A DNA stretch of 64,000 nucleotides from Rapana venosa (GCA_028751875.1 CM054134.1:71576571-71640570); one strand, 5' to 3'. Positions 21,779-32,299 are shown, counted from the first letter of the stretch. Made by a program: numbers and translations. Notes: generated by a model from the sequence alone, not told the origin.

Positions 21779-22086
21779 AGTTTTTAGGGGTATATTTATG
21801 TCTACACTAAGTTGGAATTATCACATTGATTATTTAAATACTAAGGCTCGAAAAGTCTTAATCTTTTGAAAGTTATTAGTAAACAAGTGTGGGCTTATGA
21901 TGTAGCTGTTTAAAACATTTGGCATTATCTTTAGTACGTTCCAGACTCATTATGGCCAGGAAGCATTTTTCAGTGCTCCAAAATATTTATTACAGAAAAT
22001 GACAAGACTAGACTGCAAGGCTTTTCGATTAGCTCTGGGGTACCTTTTCATGCATCGTCCATGGTACCTATAAGGAGATAGGAATT

Positions 22087-22515
22087 TTGCCATTAGACGA
22101 ATATCGACAACTGGCTGTGGCTAAATATCTCTTACGTTGTTCAACACAAGAAACCAATGTGGACAACGAAATTAGTATAAGATCTGATGTCAACTTTCCA
22201 AAAAGAGCACATTCTATTCGCTCTGTAACCACAGCTAGAACCTATACTTCTCAATTATTTGATCAAGCAGATATAAATCCCACAAAAATAGCTAAATCGA
22301 AGATTCACTCCTCGCCTTGTTCCCCATGGGAAATTAAGAGAGCTAATTTTGACGTAAATTATTCCTCTTTAACGAAAAAAGGTAATGAAAATATTCTTAG
22401 CGCATCAGTAAAAGAATATATACAAACTACATATCCAAATCATTTAAAAATCTACACAGATGGTTCCCTTTTGAACAATAATGAGGGGGTGCAGCGTTTG
22501 TCATACCATCTTTGA
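22087..22515 (+). pseudogene. LINE RNase H segment
   Basis: Encodes DEYRQLAVAKYLLR and later KIYTDGSLLNN, the first catalytic-Asp block of RNase H. The frame is lost shortly after, and the next block (AELSAI) reads in another frame near 22565. Confidence 0.7.
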
Positions 22516-23434
22516 AAATAGAGAAATCATTTTATGTAGGAAAAAATCGATCTATTTTTACAGCTGAATTGTCTGCTATTTTGATGGCTTTATATTATCT
22601 TTTAGATTTTCCTAAAGACATATTTCAAATATTTTTCTGTGTTGATTCCAGGTCAGTCTTACTTGCCCTGAGAAACTTCAGTTCAAAGTGAGACAAGATT
22701 TCATAATTGAGATTATCATCTAATTCATTTTCTGATGATACGAGCACTGGTGTTACATTTTGCTGGATACCCTCGCACTGTGGTATTTACTTTAATGAAA
22801 AAGTTGACAGAAAAGCAAAATGTGGAGCTGAGCATATCGATGGTCTTGCAGCATAAGTGTTCCTCTATCCATCCATGAGGGCTATAGCATGTTACAAAAT
22901 GCATGTTGGAAACACTTTAAAAAGAAACTACAAAGTACCGTTATTCCTGGAGTGATGATGTAGCCCATGTATTATCTTTTGATAAGATCAAATATCGTAA
23001 TTTACATGAATATAGAAATGTTGTATCTCTTATATACAGGTTTAAGCTCAATGCTTTTAGAACAAAAATTTTTTTAAAAAGCAACATGTATCTGTGGTGA
23101 AAATCTTACCAATGATCACATTCTTTTACGATGCAGAGATCTGAAAAACATCTTACCTGCCTTCCCAGTCCACAGCTTACAGCAAGTTCTTAAAGACATT
23201 CCATTAATGAAAGAAATTGTATTGTCATTAAGCCATACTCCTATGTTCAGACTCCTCTGATATAAGGATAGCTTAAAGTTATATGAATTGGAAAGTTGGT
23301 ATTTTTGCTGTTTGATGTTTTTGGGGTTGGTTGTCTTTTTTTTTGTTTTTTTGTTCCCCCCCCCCCCTCCTCCCGAATTCTTGTTTATGCTTGTTTCATA
23401 ATAGTTGTTTATTGCGATTGATTAGTTATATGCA

Positions 23435-23530
23435 TACCACCCCCCCCTACACACACACACACAAAGCACGTGCGCGTGCGCACGCACACACACACACACG
23501 GGCACACACGCACACACACATACACACACT
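23435..23530. repeat. (CA)n with GCGC interruptions
   Basis: CA tracts with 'cacgtgcgcgtgcgcacgc' inside, in the 3' region of the LINE before its presumed end block. Confidence 0.85.
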
Positions 23531-23594
23531 TTCCTGTCTGATATCACTATTTAGTGGAAGGACGTTAAACTGAAGAACTAACTAAAACCCCCCA

Positions 23595-23715
23595 CACCCA
23601 CCACACACACACACACACACACATACACACTCTTTCTCTCTCTCGCGCGCGCGCGCGGTGAGGGGGAGGGAGGGTGGTGTGTGTGTGTGGTGTGGGGGGG
23701 GGGGGGGTGGTTACG
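23595..23715. repeat. (CA)n, (TC)n, (GC)n, G-run compound tract
   Basis: CA, then TCTC, then GCGC, then GGTGTGTG and a G run in about 120 bases. Confidence 0.85.
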
Positions 23716-24060
23716 GAATAGCCTGGTGGTTAGAGTGATGTATTCGTGATCTGCTAACCCGGGTTCAAATCTCGATCAAGAGAATTTTTCCTCTGGAGTT
23801 AACATCAGTGCCGACTCCACACTCCCCAAAGTCCTTCGGATGAGAGTATAAACCGAGGTCCCGTGTGCGAACGCACGCAGAACATCTTGCCCACACGTTA
23901 AAACCCGTTCCGCTTTTCGGAAGAGTAGGTCATTGTGTGCCGGTGGGAACGGATGACAAAATTTACACAACTACATACACACGGGGACTGGATGAAAAAA
24001 GCACATGATGAGTGCTTATATATATATTATCCTTGAAATAAAAGAATATTTTTTAAAAAA
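23710..24060 (+). mobile_element. tRNA-derived SINE, shared-tail family
   Basis: The head at 23715-23780 carries an A-box-like CCTGGTGGTTAGAG and a B-box-like GGGTTCAAATCTC. The body includes 'ccaaagtccttcggatgagag', 'gtgtgcgaacgcacgcagaacat', 'gccggtgggaacggatgac' and 'gactggatg'. The end reads '..gcttatatatatattatccttgaaataaaagaat'. A (CTAT)n tract follows. The body and tail match the minus-oriented copies at 29690 and 56230, but the head differs. Confidence 0.8.
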
Positions 24061-24112
<52 letters not shown>

Positions 24113-24301
24113 GTCTGTCTGTCTGTCTATGTGTATGTATGTATGTATATATGTATGCATGCATGCATGCATGTATGTATGTATGTATGTATGTATTATT
24201 ATTATGTATTTATATGTATATATGATTATTATGTATGTATATGTATTCTCTCTCCTCTCTCTATCTCTCTACATATATTATATATATATATATATATATA
24301 T

Positions 24302-24362
<61 letters not shown>
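24060..24362. repeat. (CTAT)n, (GTAT)n, (TA)n, (GA)n compound array
   Basis: CTAT x about 14, CTGT, GTAT/GCAT, CTCT, TA and a 55-base GA tract in series between the SINE and the duplicated block. Confidence 0.95.
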
Positions 24363-24364
<2 letters not shown>

Positions 24365-25301
24365 ATGACAATGACACAATGACAAATTCTTTTATTTCGA
24401 GATATAATGAATAAGCACACATGTGCTTTTTTACATCCAGTCCCCGCCCTTAGGGATACATCTTAATAATAATAACCCAATACTTATACAGTCTCACAAT
24501 AAAAACAAGGGGAAATAACCCTTTTCAAAACAGCTCCCCCCCCCCAACAACCCTCCCCCCCCCCCCCCCCCAAAGCAAGCAATTAAAAGAAAAATCCTAA
24601 GAATACCCCACCCCTGCCCCCACCCCCCAAAAAACCCTAACCAAAACAAACAAACAAACAAAAGAGAAGGAAAAACCAAACCAACAAAAGATGATAAAAA
24701 AGAGAAAAACAGACAAACAACAACAACAGGAGCAAGGGCAACAACAAAGCCAAGAAAAATAACACAACCAAACTTATAAGTCATAAAGATAAACATCTAC
24801 ACATTGTCAAATGGTACACATACTTGTTACACATAATTATAAGATATTGAAATAGGGCACTCATTAAAACTTAAGTACAGAGGCAAGTCCAATAAAGTAT
24901 TGAAAATATAAAAATATGAATCCTTCATCAGGATATACTATGACTATAAGCAGGACGATAAAAGGTGAGAGAGACAGAGAGACAGAGAGTGTGCGTGTGT
25001 GTGTATTTCAGAGATAATATCCAATATATAAATCCCAAAACAGTATGCGATCCCATCAACACTCATTTTAGATTATACTCGTTTCAAATTATATGTCATG
25101 ATAGTGAAATAAATTTAATACCCATACATCCACACAATAAAAACAAGAAACAAACCAAGAAGAAATTTAAAACTATACAGTCGTTTAGGGAGAGAATATG
25201 GGTGGGTGAGTGAGTGAGTGTGTGAGTGTATGTGTGTGTGTTGTGTGTTGTGTGTTTGGGTTGTGTGTGTGTGTGTGTGAGGTGTGTGTGTGTGGTGTGT
25301 G

Positions 25302-25332
<31 letters not shown>

Positions 25333-25700
25333 TTTGAGTGTGTGTGTGGGGGGTGGGGTGGGGGGTGTTTCAGGATAATACTAAATATGTAATACTCACA
25401 TAGCACACGATTAACACAAACACTTTTAATTATGCTCATGCAAATTGAAAGTCATGGGATAAAATAAGTGCAATACCCATACACTCTCATAATAAAGAGG
25501 GGGAAAAAGCCAATAAAGTCATAAAAAGAACATCTACACATTGTAAGTAATAGAAACAAATTCTTTTTTTCCAGGATAATGAATAAGTATTCATGTTCTT
25601 TTTTACATCCAGTCCAAGCCCATGGGGTCACATTTAAAAATGCACTCAGTACTCATACTTTCAAGCAGAAGAAGCAAAAGGAAAAAACTTTTTTTTTAAA
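24363..25700. repeat. Duplicated block, copy A
   Basis: Nearly identical in order and sequence to 27511-28765. It starts 'gacaatgacacaatgacaaattcttttatttcgag', the SINE tail in reverse. It contains C- and A-rich stretches, the segment 'agtacagaggcaagtccaataaagtattgaaaatat', a GA/GT microsatellite, and two versions of a roughly 130-bp sub-unit ('aatatccaatatataa...tacccatacatccacacaataaaaac' at 25017-25145, and 25376-25500). It then ends in A-rich sequence. No coding potential. Confidence 0.85.
25200..25372. repeat. (GT)n / GTGA microsatellite
   Basis: GTGAGTGA units, then GT tracts with TTGTGT and GGTGTG interruptions, then a G-rich end. Confidence 0.9.
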
Positions 25701-26039
25701 GAAAAAGAGAGAAGAAGAAAAAACATACAAACAAACAAACAAACAAACCCAGACGAGCAAAAGAACAAAACATACCCAGAACCCCCCCCCCCCCCAAAAA
25801 AAAGCAAACAAACAAACAAACAAAAAAGAAAAAAGAAAGAAAAAAAAAAAGAAAAAAAACCCAAACAACAACAACAACAACAAAAAGCAGACAAAACACC
25901 CTCTCCAAATAAACAAACAAAAAAAAGAAAAAACAAACAACATCAAAAAAAAGAGAAAAAAAAACGAAAAAAAACCCAAAACAAAACAAAACAAAAAACA
26001 AACAAAAAAACCCAACAATTAAAAAGACAGCACAGTTCC

Positions 26040-26105
26040 CACCTTCACACACACACACACACAACAACACAACACCAACACACAACACACACACACACAC
26101 ACACA
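26040..26105. repeat. (CA)n microsatellite, interrupted
   Basis: CA tract with AACA and CCAA interruptions between copies of the satellite sub-unit. Confidence 0.85.
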
Positions 26106-26109
26106 TAAC

Positions 26110-26183
26110 CAAAACAAAATCCAAAATAATATTGAAAATCGAAAGTATGAAGCCCTTTATTAGAATACACAATAACACATAGA

Positions 26184-26234
<51 letters not shown>

Positions 26235-26295
26235 AGAGAGAGAGAAGAGAGAATGAATAATTGCATACGGCTTACCACAATAAGACAGAGAAGAA

Positions 26296-26345
<50 letters not shown>

Positions 26346-26640
26346 TGTGTGTGTGTGTGTGTGTGTGTTGTGTGTGTGTGTGTGTGTGTGTGTGGTGTGT
26401 TTCAGAGATGGTACTAAATATATAATTCTCAAAACAGTACACGATCACCTTCGACACTTATTTTGATTATTTATACAAAAAATATGTTATGATAAAAAAT
26501 AATAATAATATAAATAATAAAAATAATTATATAAATAAATAAAAACCTCAATACCCATACTCTCACACAATAAAAACAAGGAAGAAAGGAAAGAAAGAAA
26601 AAGAAAAACAAAACAACAACAACCAGCCAAATCTATAAGG
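26110..26640. repeat. Satellite sub-unit, middle copy
   Basis: A third, diverged version of the block: 'atattgaaaatcgaaagtatgaagcccttta' and 'ggtactaaatatataattctcaaaacagtacacgatc' lie on either side of GA tracts (26185-26342) and a GT tract (26343-26400), followed by 'caatacccatactctcacacaataaaaacaagg'. Confidence 0.75.
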
Positions 26641-26654
26641 TGATAGTGAGAGAG

Positions 26655-26760
26655 AGAACTCGAACTCGAACTCGAACTCGAACTCGAACTTTTTATTGAG
26701 AGTAAATGGATAAGCTCAGGGCTTTTTTACAAACCCTGCTCTCAAAAAAAACAAAAAAAC

Positions 26761-26811
<51 letters not shown>

Positions 26812-26815
26812 CCAC
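26655..26815. repeat. (CTCGAA)n hexamer, variant SINE end, (CA)n
   Basis: Five or more CGAACT hexamers at 26659-26690 run into 'tttttattgagagtaaatggataagctcagggctttttt'. This looks like a variant of the SINE terminus 'ttttatttcgaggataatgaataagcacatgtgctttttt'. A CA tract follows at 26765-26808. The hexamer would be the 3' tandem tail of that element in reverse orientation. Confidence 0.6.
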
Positions 26816-27184
26816 CACCAAAACCACCACCAACAACAATCAAAAACCACCACAAAACAAAACAAAAACCCAAACAAACAAAAACCCAACAACAATCCCC
26901 CCCCCCCCCCCCCCCACCCCCCATCCCCAAACAAACCCGCAAACAATCATTATCAACAGTTTTAAAGACACCAAAATGAAAAATCAAAATGACTATTATA
27001 ATCAAACACTATAAATGAGAACTAGATACAATGACGATGAATGTCATACAAGGGAGACAATGGAGAAGGAAAGAAAAGCAAACAAACAAACACAGACAAA
27101 CAAGTATAAAAAAAAATATTAAAAAAAAAAATTAAAAAAAAAAAAAAACCACCACCACACACACACAACCACCGACTCAGAAAC

Positions 27185-27236
27185 CACATTACAGAGAGAG
27201 ACAGAAAGAGAGAGAGAGGGAGGGAGAGAGAGAGAG

Positions 27237-27319
<83 letters not shown>

Positions 27320-27480
27320 TTCAGTGATAACTCTAAATATATATTCTCAGACAAGTGAATCACCGTCAACACCAATTTTGATTATACTCATGCAGATTAC
27401 ATGTCAAGATAATGAAATAAACTCAATACCCGTATACTCATACAATAAAAATAAGGAAGAGGAGAAAGGGGGGGGGGGGG
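27185..27480. repeat. (GA)n tract and another satellite sub-unit
   Basis: GA tract about 27190-27320, then 'actctaaatatatattctcagacaagtgaatcaccgtcaac' through 'ctcaatacccgtatactcatacaataaaaataagg', the same roughly 130-bp sub-unit as at 25017 and 28135. Confidence 0.8.
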
Positions 27481-27510
27481 ATAAAAGCCAATTCTATAAG
27501 GTCAGGGAGA

Positions 27511-28765
27511 GACAATGACAATGACAAATTCTTTTATTTCGAGGATAATGAATAAGCACATATGTGCCTTTTTACATCCAGTCCCCGCCCGTTAGGGATA
27601 CATCTTAATAATAATAGCCCAATACTTATACAGTCTCACAATAAAAACAAGGGGAAATAACCCTTTTCAAAACAGCTCCCCCCCAACAACCACCCCCCCC
27701 CCCCCCAAAGCAAGCAAATAAAAGAAAACCCTAAAATACCCACCCCCCACCCCCACCCCCCAAAAAAGCCCTAACCAAAACAAACAAACAAAAGAGAAAG
27801 AAAAACCAAACCAACAGAAGAAGATAAAAGAGAAAAAACAGACAAACAACAACAACAAGAACAACAACAGAGCCAAGAAAAATAACACAACCAAACTTAA
27901 TAAGTCATAAAGATAAACATCTACACAATGTCAAATGGTACACATACTTGTTACACATAACTATAAGATATTGAAATAGGGCACTCATTAAAACTTAAGT
28001 ACAGAGGCAAGTCCAATAAAGTATTGAAAATATAAAATATGAATCCTTCATCAGGATACACTATAACTATAAGCGAGACGATAAAGGTGAGAGAGAGACA
28101 GAGAGACGGAGAGAGTGTGTGTGTGTATTTCAGAGATAATATCCAATATATAATTCCCAAAACAGTATGCGATCCCATCAACACTCATTTTAGATTACAT
28201 TCGTTTCAAATTATATGTCATGATAATGAAATAATTTTTAATACCCATACATCCACACAATAAAAACAAGAAACAAAACAAAGAAGAAATCTAAACCTAT
28301 ACAGTCATTGAGGGAGAGAGTATGAGTGAGTGAGTGAGTGAGTGAGTGTGTGTATGTATGTGTGTGTGTGTGTGTGAGTGTGTGTGTGTGTGTGGGGGGG
28401 GGGGGGGGGTTCAGGGATAATACTAAATATGTAATACTCACATTAGCACACGATCAGCACAAACACTTTTTAATTATACTCATACAAATTGAATGTCATG
28501 ATAATAAAATAAGTGTAATACCCATACACTCACATAATAAAGAGGGGGAAAAGCCAAAAAGTCATAAAAAGAACATCTACACATTGTAAGTAATAGAAAC
28601 AAATTCTTTTTTTCAGGATAATGAATAAGTACTCATGTGCTTTCTTACATCCAGTCCCCGCCCGTGGGGTCACATTGAAAATGCACTCAGTACTCATATT
28701 TTCAAACAGTAGAAGCAAAGGGAAAAAACTTTTTTTTTAAGAAAAAGAGAGAAAAAGAAAAAACG
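27511..28765. repeat. Duplicated block, copy B
   Basis: The second copy of 24363-25700, offset by about 3.15 kb. Long matches are seen at 27511-27680, 27900-28310 and 28430-28760, with small differences mainly in homopolymers and microsatellite length. The similarity suggests a recent segmental duplication. Confidence 0.85.
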
Positions 28766-28784
28766 AACAAACAAACAAACAAAA

Positions 28785-28830
28785 AAGAGAGAGAGAGAGA
28801 GGGGAGAGAGAGAGAGAGAGAGAGAAGAGA
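28785..28830. repeat. (GA)n microsatellite
   Basis: GA tract just beyond copy B of the duplicated block. Confidence 0.9.
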
Positions 28831-28954
28831 GTGGAATGAAAATGTTTTTATCAAACATCAGCCTTGAGCCACAATTCAAAACATGGTGGGAGATTGAGGA
28901 GTGGATGAGCCTGTATATACGAATTTATACAAAACTTCAAAATTATGCAGACCT

Positions 28955-29310
28955 ACACACTAGACCCAACTAATTCTTTTACACTAAAAGCATCGATATC
29001 TGTTACTTTGTTTACATCGGTTCGAACAGCATGGAATAAGGACTTTGCTAGCTGCACTGCACTATGCTTACTATGTGCCTGAAGAAGAAAAGGCATAGGC
29101 ACGTGAAGAAAATCTTTCAGATAACTTGTTCGGATATTTGTATATAATGAACAAATATGTGAGATGGTACTCATCTTGAATAACATTTCACACCAAAAAC
29201 AGTTTTTAGCTTGGTAGTTGTTACTGTATTTATTAAGGTCATTATCCAATGGAAGAACACTTAATCTGGCCTGTGACAGTGCAACTCTGAAACAGTATAA
29301 TTATCTTGAT
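28955..29310 (-). mobile_element. LINE C-terminal fragment (zinc-knuckle region)
   Basis: Minus strand reads ARLSVLPLDNDLNKY, then CFWCEM, then (in another frame) QDEYHLTY, then LCSLYTNIRTSYL. The C-x2-C...H...C-x-LY-x3-R layout is the usual C-terminal zinc-binding end of many LINE ORFs. The RT itself is not seen beside it, and one frameshift lies between the CxxC and the DEYH parts. Confidence 0.55.
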
Positions 29311-29587
29311 GCTATTAAGATACAATTCTTGTTCGAAAACAGTCTGAAAAGATCTGTATGTTGTGTACCTATTGCTCTCTCTCTCTCATGACACCAGTTC
29401 ACTCTTGAATAAACATATGTATAAATCTTTGCTTGAAAACACCATGGAATCCCTGAATATTCCACCATCCTGTTGAAGCCAAACGATGTTGAACCCTGAG
29501 CTACACAACAATCCCTTACACCTGTTACCCAACATTTCTTACCTTTTTGATCTAGTGTTAACTGCATTTCATAAGCCTGTGGAGATA

Positions 29588-29682
29588 ATAATAATAATAA
29601 CAATAATAATAATAATAATGTATGGAATTTATATAGCCCTGAATCTTGTAAAGCAACAAATCAAAGCGCTCAGATGATTAAA
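29588..29682 (+). mobile_element. (ATA)n-tailed repeat end
   Basis: The block '(ata)n..aatgtatggaatttatatagccctgaatcttgtaaagc...caaagcgctcag' also occurs at 49055-49135 and inverted at 48838-48903. Such (ATT)n or (AAT)n-ended blocks with 'tatatagcgctgaa' behave as 3' ends of retroposed elements. Confidence 0.65.
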
Positions 29683-29687
29683 AAAAA

Positions 29688-30036
29688 AAAATTTTTAATC
29701 GAGAATAATGGAATAAGCACTCATGTGCTTTTTTACATCCAGTCCCCTGTGTTTGCGGTTTTGTAAATTTTGTCATCTGTTCCCACCGGCACACAATGGC
29801 CTACTCTTTCGAAAAGCGGAACAGGATTTAACGTGTGCGCAAGATATTCTGCATGCGTTCCCACACGGGGCCTCGGTTTATAGTCTCATCCGAAGGACTT
29901 TGACATTCAGTTTGATTTTTTTGGTCAAACTGGGAAGAAAGGGCGAGGCTGGGAATCGAACCCAGAACCTCACGGTTTACTTGTTGGCAGGCAAACGTCT
30001 TAACCATCCTGCCACCTTCCTATCCTGCCACCTGTA
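29688..30036 (-). mobile_element. tRNA-derived SINE, shared-tail family
   Basis: On the minus strand the head near 30036-29960 carries ATGGTTAAGACG (A-box-like) and GGGTTCGATTCCCAG, a perfect B-box core GGTTCGATTCC. The body holds the conserved blocks ('aaagtccttcggatgagac', 'gccggtgggaacagatgac', 'gactggatgtaaaaaagcac'). The end is 'cttattccattattctcgatt'. Closely related to 56230-56580, including the Gly-Asn-like 'ctgggaatcgaaccc' head. Confidence 0.85.
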
Positions 30037-30039
30037 ACC

Positions 30040-30630
30040 TATGATGGCTCATCTGCAACAATTTTAACCAATATCTTACTGCAAAAATACATGAATTTAC
30101 ATATAAAGGGCATCCTGCTACTTCCCCATATACATTTTGTTGGGTGCTTTAGCAGGAACTCCCAGAAAACGTTTACAAGGCATCAGATGTGTGTTTTCCT
30201 AAAGATTCTAAACGACTTAAACCATAGACTTCAGATGCATGTAGTAATATTTGTTTCATTTTTACATCAAAGACTTAAAAGTAGACCTAGTCAGATATAC
30301 TCTTCTTGTTCTTTTTTAAATTTTATTTTAAGAAAAGCTGGAATTAGACTTATTTGTGCTTTTTTCCCTTTCACACTCAAATTTTCGATACCCAGCCTAG
30401 GACTAAACTTTGTTAAGAAAATATACCCCAAATAGCAATATTTATTTCCAACTTCTAATTTTTTTATTTCCTAAAAAAACATTCCTCATCCCCATCCAAA
30501 ATCCCTCATTTTCTAAACACCATAAGTTTGGTTTTATATGTATTGATTTTTTAAAAATTTCCTATGCACACAACAGGTTTGGAATTATTATATTCAACTG
30601 ATTCTGCAGACCTATAGAACTCGAAGATAA
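30040..30630. other. No recognisable gene
   Basis: AT-rich sequence in the TRIM intron. ORFs on the plus strand are Phe/Ile-rich without motif. Confidence 0.4.
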
Positions 30631-31024
30631 CAAAACAATGCTATCTGCACACAAAAACCAGAATAAATAACTGCAACACCTGGAATCAGTTGTATACCAT
30701 GTCTTCCCTTTTCCCTTGGTTTGCTTGAATCTCAATGTTCGGAAGCACAAAGTATCCGCAGCTGAACGAAGGGAGCGAGATGGAGTGTACAGGTGAAGAC
30801 AGTTGCAGAGATAAGAGGTTGCGGATTTGTGGAGACATTTGAAACGGAGGGTAAAAATCTTGTAATTCACTCTTTGTGAGACAGGGAGCCAATGAAGAGA
30901 TCGCAAGAGAGGAGTGATGTGTTCAGATTTTTTCTTTTTTAGGACTAGTCGAGCTGCTGAGTTTTGTATGCGTTGAAGTGAGTGGATGGACGATGCTGGT
31001 AGACGAGCCAAAAAAGAATTGCAG

Positions 31025-31038
31025 TAGTCCAAACGTGA
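31025..31038. repeat. Target-site duplication, left copy
   Basis: TAGTCCAAACGTGA, identical to 31281-31294, bounding the 242-bp insertion. Confidence 0.85.
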
Positions 31039-31280
31039 CAATTGACAACATTTGACAACTGACAAAATTTATTGCTATTTAGCAATCAAGACATATAGCG
31101 CTGCGGCGCGGTAACAAACGATATCGAACGCGACGCGATTACAATGACATGGAAACCATGGCAGTAGTGGTATGTACATCAAGATTCGATACATTATTGT
31201 CTGAGTCTCAAGTGTCTCAATTTCAAAACAGCCTTTCCTTTTCCAGTCTGCAGCCAGCGAAGTCAGCCCATGTAAGACCG
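31039..31280 (-). mobile_element. 5'-truncated copy of the ORF-bearing retroposon
   Basis: Nearly identical to 14104-14335: last codons of the ORF (reverse of 'cccatgtaagaccg'), the same tail and inverted repeat, and a 3' 'tgacaattgacaac' tail. It ends abruptly at 31280 and is flanked by a perfect 14-bp duplication, the hallmark of target-primed reverse transcription. It sits inside a CR1/L2 fragment, in the same orientation. Confidence 0.85.
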
Positions 31281-31294
31281 TAGTCCAAACGTGA
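31281..31294. repeat. Target-site duplication, right copy
   Basis: TAGTCCAAACGTGA, identical to 31025-31038. Confidence 0.85.
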
Positions 31295-31557
31295 GAGAAT
31301 AAGAGATGTGACAAGCTGGATGTTGTACCTGTAGACAGATACTTTTGAATTGCACTTACATGCATGTGATGTGCTGTGTCCATAGTAGGCCTAAACAAGT
31401 TTTCCATTTTCATAGTGGTTTAACTTGCAATAAAAAATATATTTAAAAGAGAGGGTAGTGGGGGCTGGACGCAGGGCATTCACTGAATACCCAGCGCCAC
31501 ATTTTTGCATGTAGGCCTATGCATGCACCTCCTAATGTTAACAGTACACACACTTAC

Positions 31558-32109
31558 CCGATCACTCAAGGCCTTGTGATTTTGTTGCAGTGTTAGGCGC
31601 TTGCCCAGTAAATGAGTTGACTTCTTGCTCCGGAAGCTAACCCTTTTGTCCAGGCTTCTCTTGGACCTCTCCAGATAACCCACACTTCGCGCAGCTGCTG
31701 CTGCCAAATCTTCAGTTGTATGGTTTTTGTGTGTGGTACGTTTGCATTCGACACAGACTATTTTGTCACATCCAACACAGAACACATCCATGGGTATCCC
31801 TCTGTGGTGAGGGTTTGTACAGAATTTCCTGGTGTTTGATTTATTCCTTTCATGCTCTAGCTCCTCTTCGCTGATGTACAGGTTCACTTTGAAACCTTTT
31901 GCTCCCTCTTTGGGAATGGTGACCCGCTTTCCACAGTCAGGACATTTTATGAAAGGCCGATTGACAGCTCGTTTTGTAAGATCTTCCAAGCAGGGCAAAC
32001 AAAAGGTATGGAAGCAGCAAAGTATTCGGGGTTGACAGAAGACTCCTCCACATTTCCCACACATCAGGTTCTTTCCAGCTCCTCTTGACTGGGTCCATGT
32101 AGCAGCCAT
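31558..32109 (-). CDS. TRIM-like protein, exon 1 (RING + B-box)
   Basis: First coding exon, 184 residues. The start ATG at 32109 has a good context (gcaagATGGC). A C3HC4 RING spans residues 17-59: C17-x2-C20, C32-x-H34-x2-C37-x2-C40, C56-x2-C59. A B-box follows at about 97-130: C97, H101/102, C111-x2-C114, C119-x2-C122, H127-x2-H130. Then comes an Ala-rich and basic stretch leading into the coiled coil. The exon ends in phase 0 at ...ALSDR with a strong donor CGG|GTAAGT (31557). The next exon in phase is 18113-16658, which makes a RING-B-box-coiled-coil-propeller protein of about 670 residues. RING TRIM proteins are E3 ubiquitin ligases, usually cytoplasmic or nuclear. A second, eroded copy lies at 5440-1830. 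Confidence 0.85.
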
Positions 32110-32299
32110 CTTGCCACTAGGTCTGCATCTGACGTGCAGCATGCACACTGTCCTGCAGAGGGCTGCAAGTGTTGCACACTAGCTCACCTCCACAACTACA
32201 ACCGCCTTCTCCTCCGCAGTGTATGCGCAACGAAGAGCGTTTGCTTGTAAGCGTATATTCTGCATTGAACGCTCCGAAAATCAGTTTGCTGGGATGGAA

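Larger units (their letters stand above)
19490..23590 (+). mobile_element. Non-LTR retrotransposon (EEP + RT + RNase H), defective
   Basis: Plus-strand element with many frameshifts but domains in order. The endonuclease opens at about 19500 (ILQWNCRSM) with an AAIYVHKG-equivalent segment near 19690 and a GDFNAH-like site degraded to WGFQCAL near 19905. The RT shows VPKQGKPKNDKN-SYRPIAL at about 21030-21085, GIPQGSVIAPHLFNIL at 21440-21485 and YADDICMW at 21533-21556. RNase H gives YTDGS at about 22455 and TAELSAILMAL at about 22560-22590. A C-terminal zinc-knuckle-like CICGENLTNDHILLRC lies near 23090-23140, and the ORF ends about 23260. A block '..acgttaaactgaagaactaactaa' near 23550-23585 looks like the 3' end; it recurs at 52170-52225. 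EEP + RT + RNase H points to the I/Jockey-type group. It is inserted in the TRIM intron in antisense. Confidence 0.8.
30690..31400 (-). mobile_element. CR1/L2-type LINE, RT C-terminal fragment, interrupted
   Basis: Minus strand: SAIQKYLSTGTT, then QLVTSLILSRLDY up to the insertion, then CNSFLARLPASSIHSLQ and RIQNSAARLVLKKKKSEHI, then TPLLRSLHWLPVSQRVNYK and a YTPSRSLRSA end. This order is characteristic of the C-terminal part of CR1/L2-like reverse transcriptases (established knowledge). The ORF is split by the 242-bp insertion at 31039-31280; removing it and one copy of the 14-bp duplication restores the LDYCNS reading. The upstream part of the RT is not seen. Confidence 0.85.

Noticed and set aside
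24062..24118. Possible CRISPR array at the regular CTAT units
   Set aside because: Plain tetranucleotide repeat without spacers, and the window is eukaryotic.
25579..26178. Lys/Asn- and Phe/Val-rich ORFs of up to 160 codons
   Set aside because: A-rich low-complexity DNA inside the duplicated block; no motif and broken in the sister copy.
29960..30036. tRNA gene on the minus strand
   Set aside because: The same head recurs at 56.5 kb attached to the same SINE body.
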